Source: Pseudomonadota bacterium
Lineage (GTDB): Bacteria > Pseudomonadota > Gammaproteobacteria > Burkholderiales > Burkholderiaceae_B
NCBI GenBank assembly: GCA_023440825.1
Contig: JAEXRL010000018.1
Span: 124,001 to 188,000, forward strand
Direction: 5' to 3'
Length of the DNA stretch: 64,000 bases
In this document: piece by piece, positions 16,961 to 26,164 of the stretch
Position numbering within the stretch: the stretch's first letter is position 1
How the letters are laid out: each line of letters starts with the position of its first letter
Program-made: the position numbers and the translations under genes
The notes under the pieces: model-generated
What the model saw: only the letters and a program-made list of their open reading frames with translations
Databases searched by the model: none
What the model was told of the DNA's origin: nothing

Positions 16961-17851
16961 ATGGACGTAAAAAGCCTATACACCCTGGTCGCTATCGCTG
17001 ACAGAGGTAGTTTTGCCGAAGCCGCCAAGTCGCTGGGTATTTCTCTGCCTGCTGTCAGTATGCAAATGAGCGCACTAGAGGACGAGTTGGGAATTAAAAT
17101 TTTCGACCGTAGCCGGCGCCCGCCTGTGCTAACCGAGAAAGGTTTGTACCTGACCAAGCGTGCACGTGAGCTGATTGCGCACTGGGAAAGCCTTAGCGAC
17201 TACCTGAAGCGGGACACTACCGGTGCCATACTCAAACTGGGGGCGGTACATACCGCAGTGTCGGGCATTTTGCCCGTGGCCTTACGCCTGTTGCAAGAGC
17301 AGGATCAGGAAATCGAGATACGCCTTACCTCGGGTCTTACCCACGAGTTGGAAATGGCGGTGCTGCGTGGCGAGTTGGATGCGGCCGTGGTGTCGGAGCC
17401 CGAGGTGGAGCGCCCCGAACTGGAGTTTTTGCCAGTTCTGGATGAGCGTCTGGTGCTAATTACGCACACCTCAGTCAGTGGCAACAGTGAATACGAAATT
17501 TTGCAAAACAACCCCTATGTGCGCTTTAACCGCTTGGCACACGTAGCGCGCATGGTGCAAAACGAGTTTCGCAAGCGCGAAATCAACGTGAACTCCACCA
17601 TGGAAATCGACACCATAGAAGGGGTGATCGCCATGGTAGCAAATGGCTTGGGAGTATCGGTGGTACCAGACCGTGGGTTTTTGCAAAAACAAACAGACTC
17701 CATACGCAAAATTCCATTCGGCGATCCGCCTATTAGCCGGCGTTTGGGCCTGCTCATACTACGTAATAATCCGCGCATACAGTTCGCGCATTTGTTATTG
17801 CATGCCTTGAAAGAGGCTGCCCAGGAAATCGAGCTCTTACAAGGAAAATAA
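16961..17851 (+). CDS. LysR-family transcriptional regulator
   Basis: A 296-residue LysR protein with a winged helix-turn-helix at about residues 1-60 (SFAEAAKSLGISLPAVSMQM) and a ligand-binding domain after residue 90. It starts 12 bp after the fumarase beta gene, on the same strand, so it is co-transcribed with the operon it presumably controls. It may sense the dicarboxylate or related acid that the operon consumes. Confidence 0.9.
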   Translation: MDVKSLYTLVAIADRGSFAEAAKSLGISLPAVSMQMSALEDELGIKIFDRSRRPPVLTEKGLYLTKRARELIAHWESLSDYLKRDTTGAILKLGAVHTAVSGILPVALRLLQEQDQEIEIRLTSGLTHELEMAVLRGELDAAVVSEPEVERPELEFLPVLDERLVLITHTSVSGNSEYEILQNNPYVRFNRLAHVARMVQNEFRKREINVNSTMEIDTIEGVIAMVANGLGVSVVPDRGFLQKQTDSIRKIPFGDPPISRRLGLLILRNNPRIQFAHLLLHALKEAAQEIELLQGK

Positions 17852-17969
17852 CAAGAGCCATGACATAAAAAGGAGGGAGGACAAGGACCTAGAGACTCAG
17901 ACTGAGAGTATTTAGCTGCTTTTAAAGCAGGTATTGATGGCAAATACGTACAAAAAAAGGAGACAAGAC

Positions 17970-18983
17970 ATGCTGATGAGGAGTCAAGCTGCTGCTCAGG
18001 CAATTAAAGGCATAATAAAAAGGGGGGGCGTCACTGTTTCACTGCTTGCCGTAGCTTTTGCGGGCCCAGCGGCAGCCGTGAGTTGGCCAGAGCGCCCCGT
18101 GACCATAATCGTACCATTTTCGGCAGGCGGCGCGACAGATATTGTGGCGCGACAACTTAGCTACGCCTTGAGTAAAAAATGGGGTCAAAGTGTTGTAGTA
18201 GAAAACAAAACCGGTGCCGGTGGCAATATAGGAACCGGCCTAGTCGCCAGCGCTAAGCCTGATGGCTATACCTTATTAATGGCATCCGGTGCCAATCTAA
18301 CGGTTAACCCCCACCTTTACGATAACTTAGCCTTTAATGTAGAGACTGATTTTGCGCCAATTACCAATGTTGCCGTAGGCCCCATGGTCATGGCGGTATC
18401 TGAAAGCGTCAAAAGTGCTGATCTGGCTGAATTTATACAATCAGCCAAAGCTGACCCAGGAAAGTACACCATTGGTTCGGCTGGCGTAGGTTCTCAAGGG
18501 CATTTAGCCGGTGAAAACTTCCAATATGCCGCTGATATAGAACTGTCGCATATTCCCTATCGGGGCGAATCGGCCGCATTTTCCGACTTGATGGCGGGGC
18601 AGATTGATGCGGTAGTCGGAAATATTGGGGCTGCCTTTTCGCCCTTAAGCAGTGGCCGCATTCGTATCTTGGCGGTCGCCAGCGATGAGCCGACCGATAT
18701 GCTGCCCAATACGCCTACGGCTAAACAATTCGGAGTGGATGGCTTTGTGAACTATGGCTGGTTCGGTCTGCTTGCGCCAGCGGGCACCGATGCGGCGATC
18801 GTGGATAAGGTTCATGCACATGTTAAGGAAATACTGGCCGACGACGAAAGTAGCAAGAAGCTGGCTGAGCTGGGTATGTGGGGGCTGGCTAACACCCCTG
18901 CCCAGTTTAAAGAGCAAATTACTAGCGAGTCGGGTCAATGGAAGCAGGTAATTCAAGAGCGTAACATCACCATTGATAACTAA
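17970..18983 (+). CDS. TctC/Bug-family solute-binding protein
   Basis: A 337-residue periplasmic binding protein. The start at 17970 follows AAAAAGGAGA; upstream in-frame starts at 17934/17937 lack a ribosome site. The long signal peptide ends near AAAVS. Signatures VTIIVPFSAGGATD and AKPDGYTLLMASGAN are present. No TctA/TctB gene is adjacent; it is followed by a TauE/SafE-type permease instead. It may borrow the TctAB pair at 5.1-7.2 kb or elsewhere in the genome, or act as a sensor. Confidence 0.92.
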   Translation: MLMRSQAAAQAIKGIIKRGGVTVSLLAVAFAGPAAAVSWPERPVTIIVPFSAGGATDIVARQLSYALSKKWGQSVVVENKTGAGGNIGTGLVASAKPDGYTLLMASGANLTVNPHLYDNLAFNVETDFAPITNVAVGPMVMAVSESVKSADLAEFIQSAKADPGKYTIGSAGVGSQGHLAGENFQYAADIELSHIPYRGESAAFSDLMAGQIDAVVGNIGAAFSPLSSGRIRILAVASDEPTDMLPNTPTAKQFGVDGFVNYGWFGLLAPAGTDAAIVDKVHAHVKEILADDESSKKLAELGMWGLANTPAQFKEQITSESGQWKQVIQERNITIDN

Positions 18984-19052
18984 ATTACATGGCATGTTGG
19001 TTCGTTTGGGCAATTCCCTAAGCAGGTTCACGGTAGTGGAGTAAAAAGACCG

Positions 19053-19805
19053 ATGGAGTATTGGATCGTTATCGTGATCGGCGGGGTAATTGCCGGTTTT
19101 GTACAGGGCTTATCCGGTTTTGGTTTCGGCCTAGCATCCTTGGCGATTTGGTCTTGGGTGCTAGAACCCGAAACCGCCGTGCCCACTGTCGTGTTCGGTT
19201 CGTTGGTAGGTCAACTACTGGCAACCGGCTCCTTAAGGCAGCACATGGATATCGCTCGTGCCAGCCCGTTTCTGATAGGTGGGGTGTTAGGTATACCCCT
19301 GGGCCTTTGGCTGTTGAGCCTCATGAACCCGTTGCTGTTCAAGTTTGGCATAGGTGCCTTGCTGTTTGTTTACTGCTTTATCATGCTGTTTATTCAGCAT
19401 ATTCATAAAATAACTTGGGGCGGGCGTTTGGCCGACGGTGTCGTGGGTTGGATAGGTGGTGTAGCAGGGGGCTTTGGTGGCATTCCCGGTGCCATTCCGA
19501 CACTGTGGTGTAGCCTCAGAGGGTGGCAAAAAGATCAGCAGCGTTCTGTATTTCAGCTATTTAACCTCTTGATGCACATCGTCACCTTCGCATCATTTAT
19601 TGCGCTGGGCATGATCCAACCACAGACAGTTAAAATTATCGCTGTGGTAACGCCCTGTATTATTTTGCCAACCTTGTTGGGCTTGCGCATGTATCAGCGC
19701 TTTAGCGATAAAACCTTCAGGCTGATTGTGTTGTCGCTGCTGTTGGGCTCCAGCATTACTTTGCTTATCGCCACAGCACCACAGGTGCTAGCCCAATTGC
19801 TCTAG
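19053..19805 (+). CDS. TauE/SafE (TSUP) family membrane transporter
   Basis: A 250-residue membrane protein with about eight hydrophobic helices. The N-terminal GGVIAGFVQGLSGFGFGLAS and the central VGWIGGVAGGFGGIPGAIPT are the two internally related motifs of the TSUP family, which exports or imports sulfite, sulfonates or organic acids. It follows a TctC gene by 69 bp and ends 42 bp from a convergent gene. The cargo is unknown; efflux of an acid anion from the preceding pathway is plausible. Confidence 0.85.
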   Translation: MEYWIVIVIGGVIAGFVQGLSGFGFGLASLAIWSWVLEPETAVPTVVFGSLVGQLLATGSLRQHMDIARASPFLIGGVLGIPLGLWLLSLMNPLLFKFGIGALLFVYCFIMLFIQHIHKITWGGRLADGVVGWIGGVAGGFGGIPGAIPTLWCSLRGWQKDQQRSVFQLFNLLMHIVTFASFIALGMIQPQTVKIIAVVTPCIILPTLLGLRMYQRFSDKTFRLIVLSLLLGSSITLLIATAPQVLAQLL

Positions 19806-19847
19806 CCCTGTGGGTACACTGCTTGATAACACTTACTAGGTTAGTGC

Positions 19848-20861
19848 CTAGTCGATTTCCAGTTGTAGCGCCTGACCCAAGTTCAGGTAAAACTCATACT
19901 GCGTTTTAATAAAGTCCTCTGCTTTGGCACCGGTCACCATTCTGGGTATGGCCCCAGCACGCTCTACCGCCGTACGCCAGGACTCCTGTGTAGGCAGATA
20001 CTGCAACTGTTTTTCCCAGTATGTGACCAGTTCTGGCGACATGTTTTTCGGGCCATAAATCGCGCTCCAGCCATTCACGTCCTGTAGCTTGGGATGTCCC
20101 ACCTCTTGGGCCGTTTGCACATCCGGTAATTCCTTCAGGCGTTCTGGAGATGTCGTCACCAATGCTCTTAGGCGTCCAGCCGTAATATTTCCCAGTAGCG
20201 AAGCCAGGTTATTACAGCTAAATGCTACGTCATTGGCTAACACCGCTGCCGTGGCTTCACCACCACCTTTGTACGGAATTTCAGTGGCAATGTCTTTAGG
20301 CAGACCAGCCGAGGCAAACAGTGTTTGCGCTGCCAGATTCAACGATGTGGCCGAACCCGTTGTGCTGTAGGACAGCGCATTGGGGTTAGCCTTCATGTGA
20401 TCCAGCAAGCCCTTTAACGTGGTATGAGGCGAATCGGCGTTCACAACACAGACCATGGGGTTGATATCGAGAATACCCAAAACGGTAAAATCGTCCCACT
20501 CATACTGCTTTTTCTTCAGCAAAGCAGGCAAAATAGCCTGTGATCCAACACGGCCCAGCAGCAAGGTGTAGCCATCCGGGTCTGCCTTGTGTACATAAAC
20601 AGAGCCAATCTGCCCCCCCGCACCCCCTCTGTTTTGCACCACAATGGGTTGTCCCACCACGCTCCCGAGTTCCTTGGACACAATTCTGGCGGCCATATCC
20701 GCATCGCCGCCCGCGGTGTAAGGCACAATCAGGTTAATCGGGCGGTCAGGGTACTGTGCCGCCACGCTCATTGGCGTGGTCAGCAGCAAACCTAGTAGCC
20801 CCATGGCTGTCGAGCTATAAAAAGTGCGTTGCAGACTCGTTTTTTTATTGTCTTGCGACAT
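19848..20861 (-). CDS. TctC/Bug-family solute-binding protein
   Basis: A 337-residue periplasmic binding protein with signal peptide (TAMGLLGLLLTTPMSVAAQ), INLIVPYTAGGDAD and ADPDGYTLLLGR. The ATG at 20861 has AAAGGAGA 9 nt upstream. It follows the ThDP enzyme gene by 46 bp on the minus strand, so the two form an operon. No membrane partner is adjacent. It presumably binds the acid that the ThDP enzyme decarboxylates, an inference from gene pairing only. Confidence 0.9.
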   Translation of the reverse strand: MSQDNKKTSLQRTFYSSTAMGLLGLLLTTPMSVAAQYPDRPINLIVPYTAGGDADMAARIVSKELGSVVGQPIVVQNRGGAGGQIGSVYVHKADPDGYTLLLGRVGSQAILPALLKKKQYEWDDFTVLGILDINPMVCVVNADSPHTTLKGLLDHMKANPNALSYSTTGSATSLNLAAQTLFASAGLPKDIATEIPYKGGGEATAAVLANDVAFSCNNLASLLGNITAGRLRALVTTSPERLKELPDVQTAQEVGHPKLQDVNGWSAIYGPKNMSPELVTYWEKQLQYLPTQESWRTAVERAGAIPRMVTGAKAEDFIKTQYEFYLNLGQALQLEID

Positions 20862-20907
20862 TGTCTTCTCCTTTGGCTGCATCAGTCTTGCTGATGCTTA
20901 TCAAGTG

Positions 20908-22512
20908 CTACGTTAGATATTCGGGCGCTGGCGCCCCTTTTATATGCACGTTGATACAGGCGGCTTGTGTATGGTTCACTGCGCTTGCAAGCGCTTTGCT
21001 TAGTTCCTGTTTCGTAGTGACATTAAATCCTAAGCCGCCCAGTGCCTGTGCGGCGCCCTCGTACTTCGCGTCCGGATTCAACTCACAGCCTATTAGTCGT
21101 TCCGGTCCGTAATTGCGTAGCTGTATCAAGTGCTCCGCATTCCAACGGTGATCATTGCCAATCACAGCAATAAACGCCGCATTTTCTCGTGTGGCCGTAT
21201 CAAACTCAGATAAATGAAAACCGACGGTACCGTCACCCATGGCAGCAATAACCGTGGAATTCGGGTAAGCGATTTTTGCAGCAATAGCGTAGGACAGCCC
21301 GCCGCCAATAGCGCCAGAAACTCCGTTAATAACGCGTTTGGGGGCCTGGCAAAAAGCTTGTATCCATTGCCCAAACTCCCCACCGTCCGAGATCAGGATG
21401 GCGTTTGGATCGCGATCCAGTAGCGCTTGAATATCCGCACACACCTCACGTGGGCTTAGCATTCCATCGTTAGTGGCGGTGTCGCTTTGCTCGGGGCGCT
21501 CAACCAAGCGTTGCGCGACTAGCTCGGCCCAGGCTTGCTGGTGTGCTTGGGGCGTGAGCGAGGTGCTCAAGGCTGTTAAGGTATCTTGGGCATGTGCCTG
21601 CTGCGTATAACGCAGGCGGTCGGCAAATTGCTGCTTGGCCAGAGTCAGTACGGCCTCTTCTGGGTCAACCACAGCCAGTGTCACATCCGAAGCGAACGAG
21701 CTGGAGCGCCCAAAATCCAGTGTGAAGTCAATTTTCTTCCCCACCAGCACCACCATATCGGCTTCCTGAATGACCTGCTTGACCTGCCCCAAAGACGGAT
21801 CTTTAAAGCCGCGGGGGCTTTCCATAGGTATAACCGGCAGGCCAGTTGCTTGGCGCACTGCTGCTAGCGTAGCGGCGGCACGGCTGCCATTGCATTGTGG
21901 TCCAGTCACAATGACCGGTCTTTTCGCTTGCTGTAACAGAGTCACCAACTCAGAGACATCCGGGCGTGTCAGGTCCCGTTCAAAACTTGGCAAAGCGGGC
22001 AGCTCAGTGTGACCGCTCTGCGTCTCCAGCAAATCAAAAGGCAAAGCCAAATGCACCGGACCTGCTCGTCCCGAATGAGCCAGTTGAATTAACTGTGCGG
22101 TAAATTCTGCAATTTCCATCACCGTGCTAGGGCGCAAACCCTGCTTGACCAGCGGGCGTGTCATGGTTAACTGGTCCAGCTCTTGGAACGCACCTAAACC
22201 ATCTTGTTTCAGCGGAGAATCCCCCGATAAAAGCAATACTGGGCTTTCTGCGTGCTTTGCTGAAAACAAGGCCGACATACCATTTGCAAAACCAGGACCG
22301 CCAGCAATCAGCGCCACCCCTATTTCACCTGTCAACTGTGCCCAGGCGTCGGCCATATACACCGCAGCCCCTTCATGACGAGTATGTATGATCCGTATCC
22401 CTGCATCGATACAGGCATCGTACACAGGCATAATCTGGTTACCGGACAAACTGAAAACAGTCGTGACACCCGCCTTTTTCAAGGCCTGAGTAAGTAGTTG
22501 TGCGCCGAGCAT
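20908..22512 (-). CDS. Thiamine-diphosphate-dependent enzyme (acetolactate synthase-like)
   Basis: A 534-residue ThDP enzyme with the three-domain PYR/central/PP architecture. The activating glutamate is E47 (TRHEGAA); the ThDP-Mg motif runs from GDG (426-428) to N453 (GND). The family includes acetolactate synthase, benzoylformate decarboxylase, oxalyl-CoA decarboxylase and sulfopyruvate decarboxylase. No small regulatory subunit gene is nearby, so catabolic 2-oxoacid decarboxylation or carboligation is more likely than branched-chain amino acid synthesis. It is preceded by a 505-bp gene-free region. Confidence 0.87.
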   Translation of the reverse strand: MLGAQLLTQALKKAGVTTVFSLSGNQIMPVYDACIDAGIRIIHTRHEGAAVYMADAWAQLTGEIGVALIAGGPGFANGMSALFSAKHAESPVLLLSGDSPLKQDGLGAFQELDQLTMTRPLVKQGLRPSTVMEIAEFTAQLIQLAHSGRAGPVHLALPFDLLETQSGHTELPALPSFERDLTRPDVSELVTLLQQAKRPVIVTGPQCNGSRAAATLAAVRQATGLPVIPMESPRGFKDPSLGQVKQVIQEADMVVLVGKKIDFTLDFGRSSSFASDVTLAVVDPEEAVLTLAKQQFADRLRYTQQAHAQDTLTALSTSLTPQAHQQAWAELVAQRLVERPEQSDTATNDGMLSPREVCADIQALLDRDPNAILISDGGEFGQWIQAFCQAPKRVINGVSGAIGGGLSYAIAAKIAYPNSTVIAAMGDGTVGFHLSEFDTATRENAAFIAVIGNDHRWNAEHLIQLRNYGPERLIGCELNPDAKYEGAAQALGGLGFNVTTKQELSKALASAVNHTQAACINVHIKGAPAPEYLT

Positions 22513-23017
22513 AGGCTCCCCTGTGTATGGTGATTGGCGAATAAGCGAGCCGCTTATGTTCCGATTGCGTTAATTAAAATAAGATACATTAAATTATATT
22601 TAACTATTGTGCAATAGGTATCAAGCCAGTCGTTGACATATGGAAGTGAGTCTTCGTAAGTTTTCGCTTGATCAGCTCTAAAGGATGTCGAATGCTACTG
22701 CATTAGATCTTGTAGTCGGGGGAACGCAAACTAGGCCAACGTTACTGTGCTAGCGGTTGGAGGTAACTTACTGACAGGATTTGTTATTTTTTTATCCTGA
22801 CGTAGCTCTTTGATTAGAGATAAGAATACACAGTAGGATCAGTTAGTCTGATTGTCTAACAGGCTTAGCTACTAATATTAATAAATTGAATATTTAAGGT
22901 TTGGGCAAGTAGGATCTAGTCAGCGAGTAAGAGATTTATACTTCGTCCTCCCTGCACACAGCAACACAATGCAGGAAGAACCGGAGTATAAAGGTCATCT
23001 TGTTTATCGCGAGTAGT
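22513..23017. other. Gene-free 505-bp region with a long imperfect inverted repeat
   Basis: No open frame with coding character is visible here. The AT-rich stretch 22565-22615 is the likely promoter zone of the leftward ThDP gene. CAGGAT/ATCCTG flank a T-rich loop near 22777-22800. At 22935-22992 an interrupted stem pairs TTTATACT with AGTATAAA and an inner CTCCCTGCA with TGCAGGAAG across a 13-nt loop. This lies just downstream of the RraA-like gene (minus strand) and could end its transcript, but there is no T run. Confidence 0.5.
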
Positions 23018-23692
23018 TTAATTTAATGAGATCCCTATGTCCTGAAGGGCCGATTCAAGCCATGCTGGGCGCAAATTACCTTTGGCGATTTCGCCTAAAC
23101 GCTTGACCTCAGAAGAGTATTTGTTTTGTGCTTGTTCTAAGATATCAGTGACGAGCTCTTTAGGTATCACGACGACCCCATCGCAATCTCCAACCACAAG
23201 GTCCCCTGGGCAGACAGCGGTGCCGCCTACACTGATTGGCCAGTTGATACGACCTGGTAAACTTCGCGTCGGTCCATTCGGGTTAGAGCCAATCGAGAAA
23301 ATAGGAAACTGGCCGTGGCGTAATTCCTCTGTATCGCGTACAGCTCCATAAACGACGAATCCAGCTATCCCTGCTGCTTCAGCTTCAGCGCTCATAATTG
23401 CACCACATTGTGCCGTGGTACTGTCTCCTTTCCCGTCAACAATGATGACATCACCAGGCTGTGCCAAGGCCAGTGCTGCATGAAACATGAGATTATCACC
23501 AGGGCGGACTTCAACTGTGAATGCTGGGCCTGCAATCTTCATATGAGGTGCTAGGGGGGTAATCCGTGCGTCCAGAGCTCCTCTTCTGCCAGCTAGGTCA
23601 GCCAACATTGCACTTTGATATTGACGCGCTTCCATTACTTGAAGGTTTGAGACGCGTCTAAAATCATGACGTATTAATGTGTTTGTGTTCAT
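23018..23692 (-). CDS. RraA-like / 4-hydroxy-4-methyl-2-oxoglutarate aldolase family protein
   Basis: A 224-residue protein of the RraA/HMG aldolase fold. The active-site region is visible in order: PGDVIIVDGKGDSTTAQCG, then AEAAGIAGFVVYGAVRDTEEL with the RD pair used by the aldolases, and GDLVVGDCDGVVVIP. Class II pyruvate aldolases of this family cleave 4-hydroxy-2-oxoacids and decarboxylate oxaloacetate; RraA itself modulates RNase E. The catabolic operon context, just after a DapA-like lyase, favours an aldolase or decarboxylase. It is the last gene of the leftward 23-30 kb operon. Confidence 0.8.
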   Translation of the reverse strand: MNTNTLIRHDFRRVSNLQVMEARQYQSAMLADLAGRRGALDARITPLAPHMKIAGPAFTVEVRPGDNLMFHAALALAQPGDVIIVDGKGDSTTAQCGAIMSAEAEAAGIAGFVVYGAVRDTEELRHGQFPIFSIGSNPNGPTRSLPGRINWPISVGGTAVCPGDLVVGDCDGVVVIPKELVTDILEQAQNKYSSEVKRLGEIAKGNLRPAWLESALQDIGISLN

Positions 23693-23716
23693 ACGTTTGG
23701 CTTTAATGAGTCTGTA

Positions 23717-24616
23717 TCAAGCAGCACAGTTAAGTTGCTGCATTAATGTTTTTGAGCACTCGAGAACTCTTTGAGATAAAGAGTGGGAGATACCGTATAG
23801 AGGTGCCCGCGTTGTACCTACTTTGTAGCCTCTAAGGGTTATAGCTTGTTTAAGAGGAGCAGGGTGGGATGCTTCGTACAGTAATGGCAATAAAGGAACA
23901 AGACGGTAGTGCCAGGTTCTAGCCTCTTCATAATTACCAGCCGCCATGGCGGCTTCTATTCGTAAAAAGTGTTCAGGAAATGCTGCTGCCGCCGCTAAAA
24001 TAGCACCGTCTCCTCCTAGTGCTAATGAAGGTAAAAATAATATATCGCTTCCCTGTAAGCACGCGAAATCGTCTGGAGTATTTTGGCGAATTCTACTAAA
24101 CAAAGCGATATCTGAGCTAGACTCTTTAATGCCAACGAGTAGATCAATATCACGCACTAAACGTTCGATGAGTTGTGCCGACATTAAAAAGCCAACTCTT
24201 GTGGGCACATTAAATATAATCAAGGGAATTTCAGCGCTTAGTGCCAGCTGAGTGACATACTGATAAACATCTTCTTCCGAAGGTCTAACGAATGGTGGGG
24301 GGGAAATCATGCATGCTTTTGCGCCATATCGAGCTGCCAGTGCTATATCTGTAGCTATTTCTTCTGGCGATCCAACTAAGGCGGAAGAGACCACATCTAT
24401 GCTTGTGCCTGCTTCTGCAACACTGATTTCTATAGTTCGTTCGCGCTCACTCTGGGTCATCGACATGGGTTCGCCAGTCCCGCCTAAAATCACCACTGTT
24501 TTGACGCCAGCCTGGCGTTGAAAGGCAATGTTTTGGATTATGCCGTTTTCGTCTAAATGATCTGTCGAGTCGAAGCTTGTCACCATTGAAGTCATTAAGC
24601 CACTTGGTTTATACAT
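23717..24616 (-). CDS. DapA/N-acetylneuraminate lyase family aldolase
   Basis: A 299-residue TIM-barrel class I aldolase. The Schiff-base lysine lies in LLVGIKESSSD, and GGTGEPMSMTQSER is the 2-oxoacid binding loop. The usual catalytic tyrosine of dihydrodipicolinate synthase (PYYNKP) is replaced in ISPPPFVRPSEED, which argues against lysine biosynthesis. Members with such changes cleave or dehydrate 2-keto-3-deoxy acids, hydroxy-oxoglutarates or similar. Between an amino acid ABC transporter and an RraA-like aldolase, a catabolic lyase role is likely. Confidence 0.83.
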   Translation of the reverse strand: MYKPSGLMTSMVTSFDSTDHLDENGIIQNIAFQRQAGVKTVVILGGTGEPMSMTQSERERTIEISVAEAGTSIDVVSSALVGSPEEIATDIALAARYGAKACMISPPPFVRPSEEDVYQYVTQLALSAEIPLIIFNVPTRVGFLMSAQLIERLVRDIDLLVGIKESSSDIALFSRIRQNTPDDFACLQGSDILFLPSLALGGDGAILAAAAAFPEHFLRIEAAMAAGNYEEARTWHYRLVPLLPLLYEASHPAPLKQAITLRGYKVGTTRAPLYGISHSLSQRVLECSKTLMQQLNCAA

Positions 24617-24660
24617 TCTTGTGTGTCCTCGCGTGCAAAGATAGTTTTAAAAAATAAAAG

Positions 24661-25413
24661 TCAGCTTGAACGGGTATTGCCAATGCCTGAACTGCCGGTT
24701 CCTGCTGGAGAAAAAATACGATTAAAGCGGGCACGGCTTTCGAGTAGCGCCATAGCGCGGCCTATCAATACATTCAAGGAAAAATAGAGCATTAATATGA
24801 CGAAGTAAACTTCTACTGGTGCAGTCATAAGGCGAGAGTTGATTTGTCTACCGACTTCAGTGACTTCTGCTAAACCAATCAAAAAAGCGAGTGAAGTATT
24901 TTTTATAGTCACAATATAGCGCCCTGCTAGTGCAGGTAGCATGACGAAAATTGCTTGTGGAAGAATAATATAGCGGTACGTTTGAAATCGAGAGAAGCCA
25001 AGTGATCGCGCTACCTTAGTGTGTTGAATCGATACTGAGCGCAATCCTGATCGAACAATTTCGGCAATGTAGGCGGAGGTAAATAAACTCAGAGCAATTA
25101 ATGCGCTTTCAAAAGCAGAAAATGAAAAACCAAAAATTTGATAAGGTAGAAAATAAGCCCAAAATATAATGACTAATACAGGTATGCTTCTGAATAGATT
25201 GATGTATAAGCTTGCCGTATAACTTAGCAGTTTTACGTTTGACTGCCGTGCTAAGCCAGTTAAAACGCCAAGGATGGTAGAGCAAAAAATGGCTAAAACA
25301 CCTAATGCGATTGTTAAGCTAAATCCACCTAATTCTCCCGTGCGTAAAAAATCCCCTATTAGCAAGCGTTCTAAATTGGTGCTGGTTAGCACCCGATCCC
25401 AGTTTCCTAACAT
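24661..25413 (-). CDS. Polar amino acid ABC transporter permease
   Basis: A 250-residue inner-membrane permease of the HisMQ family. The EAA-loop region is VSIQHTKVARSLGFSRFQTYRYIILPQA, which docks onto the ATPase. Strong AAAGGAG precedes the ATG. It pairs with the permease 12 bp upstream; together with the binding protein and ATPase they make a complete polar amino acid (PAAT) importer. Confidence 0.9.
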   Translation of the reverse strand: MLGNWDRVLTSTNLERLLIGDFLRTGELGGFSLTIALGVLAIFCSTILGVLTGLARQSNVKLLSYTASLYINLFRSIPVLVIIFWAYFLPYQIFGFSFSAFESALIALSLFTSAYIAEIVRSGLRSVSIQHTKVARSLGFSRFQTYRYIILPQAIFVMLPALAGRYIVTIKNTSLAFLIGLAEVTEVGRQINSRLMTAPVEVYFVILMLYFSLNVLIGRAMALLESRARFNRIFSPAGTGSSGIGNTRSS

Positions 25414-25425
25414 GTTGTTCTCCTT

Positions 25426-26124
25426 TTAGTGCTTTGGGCGATCTATTTGCATAGCACGGCTTATTAACATGCCAGCCCCAGATATGCTCAGGCACAAGAT
25501 GATGTACAACACAGTTGCTACCGTTAGCGCCTCTACACCTCTAAAGTCGAAGTTACCGATGTGCCGGTAATGGTGGGTGAGTTCTGCCACACCTATTGCT
25601 ACAGCGATAGATGTGTTCTTGGCTAAGCTAATGCCTTCATTAATAAGGGCAGGCAAGGCTGTCCGGACAGCTTGTGGCAACATTACCCATTTCAGGCTGA
25701 ACGGCACTGACAGTCCTAAAGCGCGTGCTCCCTCCATTTGTCCGGTGGGTACGCTGCGTAGGCCAGAGCGTGTCACCTCACAAAAAAACGCTCCGTGATA
25801 AACTCCTAAGGCTATGATTGCTACTGTGAATTCAAAGCCTACCGATTGCATAAGTTTGATAACTGATGCAGGCAGCAGCACAGGGGCTGAAAAATAGACA
25901 AAGAGCAGTTGCACAACGAAAGGTGTATTGCGGATGAAGCCAACATACCCTTTTATAAGGATAGTGAGTGCTGGCAGCTTAAGCCAACTTACTATCCCAG
26001 CCGTCATACCTATAAATAGTGCTAGTAAGCCTGACCAGAAAGTAAGTAGTATGGTGTAATAAAAACCGTTCAGTAGACGTAGGCTTGGCTCGCCCCATAA
26101 ATAGGGCCAATCGAAGGAATTCAT
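25426..26124 (-). CDS. Polar amino acid ABC transporter permease
   Basis: A 232-residue HisMQ-type permease, with GFIRNTPFVVQLLFVYF and the EAA loop QMEGARALGLSVPFSLKWVMLPQA. It forms the other half of the transmembrane channel with the following permease. It is 40 bp after the binding-protein gene. Confidence 0.9.
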   Translation of the reverse strand: MNSFDWPYLWGEPSLRLLNGFYYTILLTFWSGLLALFIGMTAGIVSWLKLPALTILIKGYVGFIRNTPFVVQLLFVYFSAPVLLPASVIKLMQSVGFEFTVAIIALGVYHGAFFCEVTRSGLRSVPTGQMEGARALGLSVPFSLKWVMLPQAVRTALPALINEGISLAKNTSIAVAIGVAELTHHYRHIGNFDFRGVEALTVATVLYIILCLSISGAGMLISRAMQIDRPKH

Positions 26125-26164
26125 GAGTCGCCTCGATAAAGCTCGTGTTCAGTGGTAAATCTCA

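Noticed and set aside
19835..19852. ACTAGG/CCTAGT inverted repeat between convergent genes as a terminator
   Set aside because: Only 6 bp, no T run, and it overlaps the stop codon of the leftward TctC gene.
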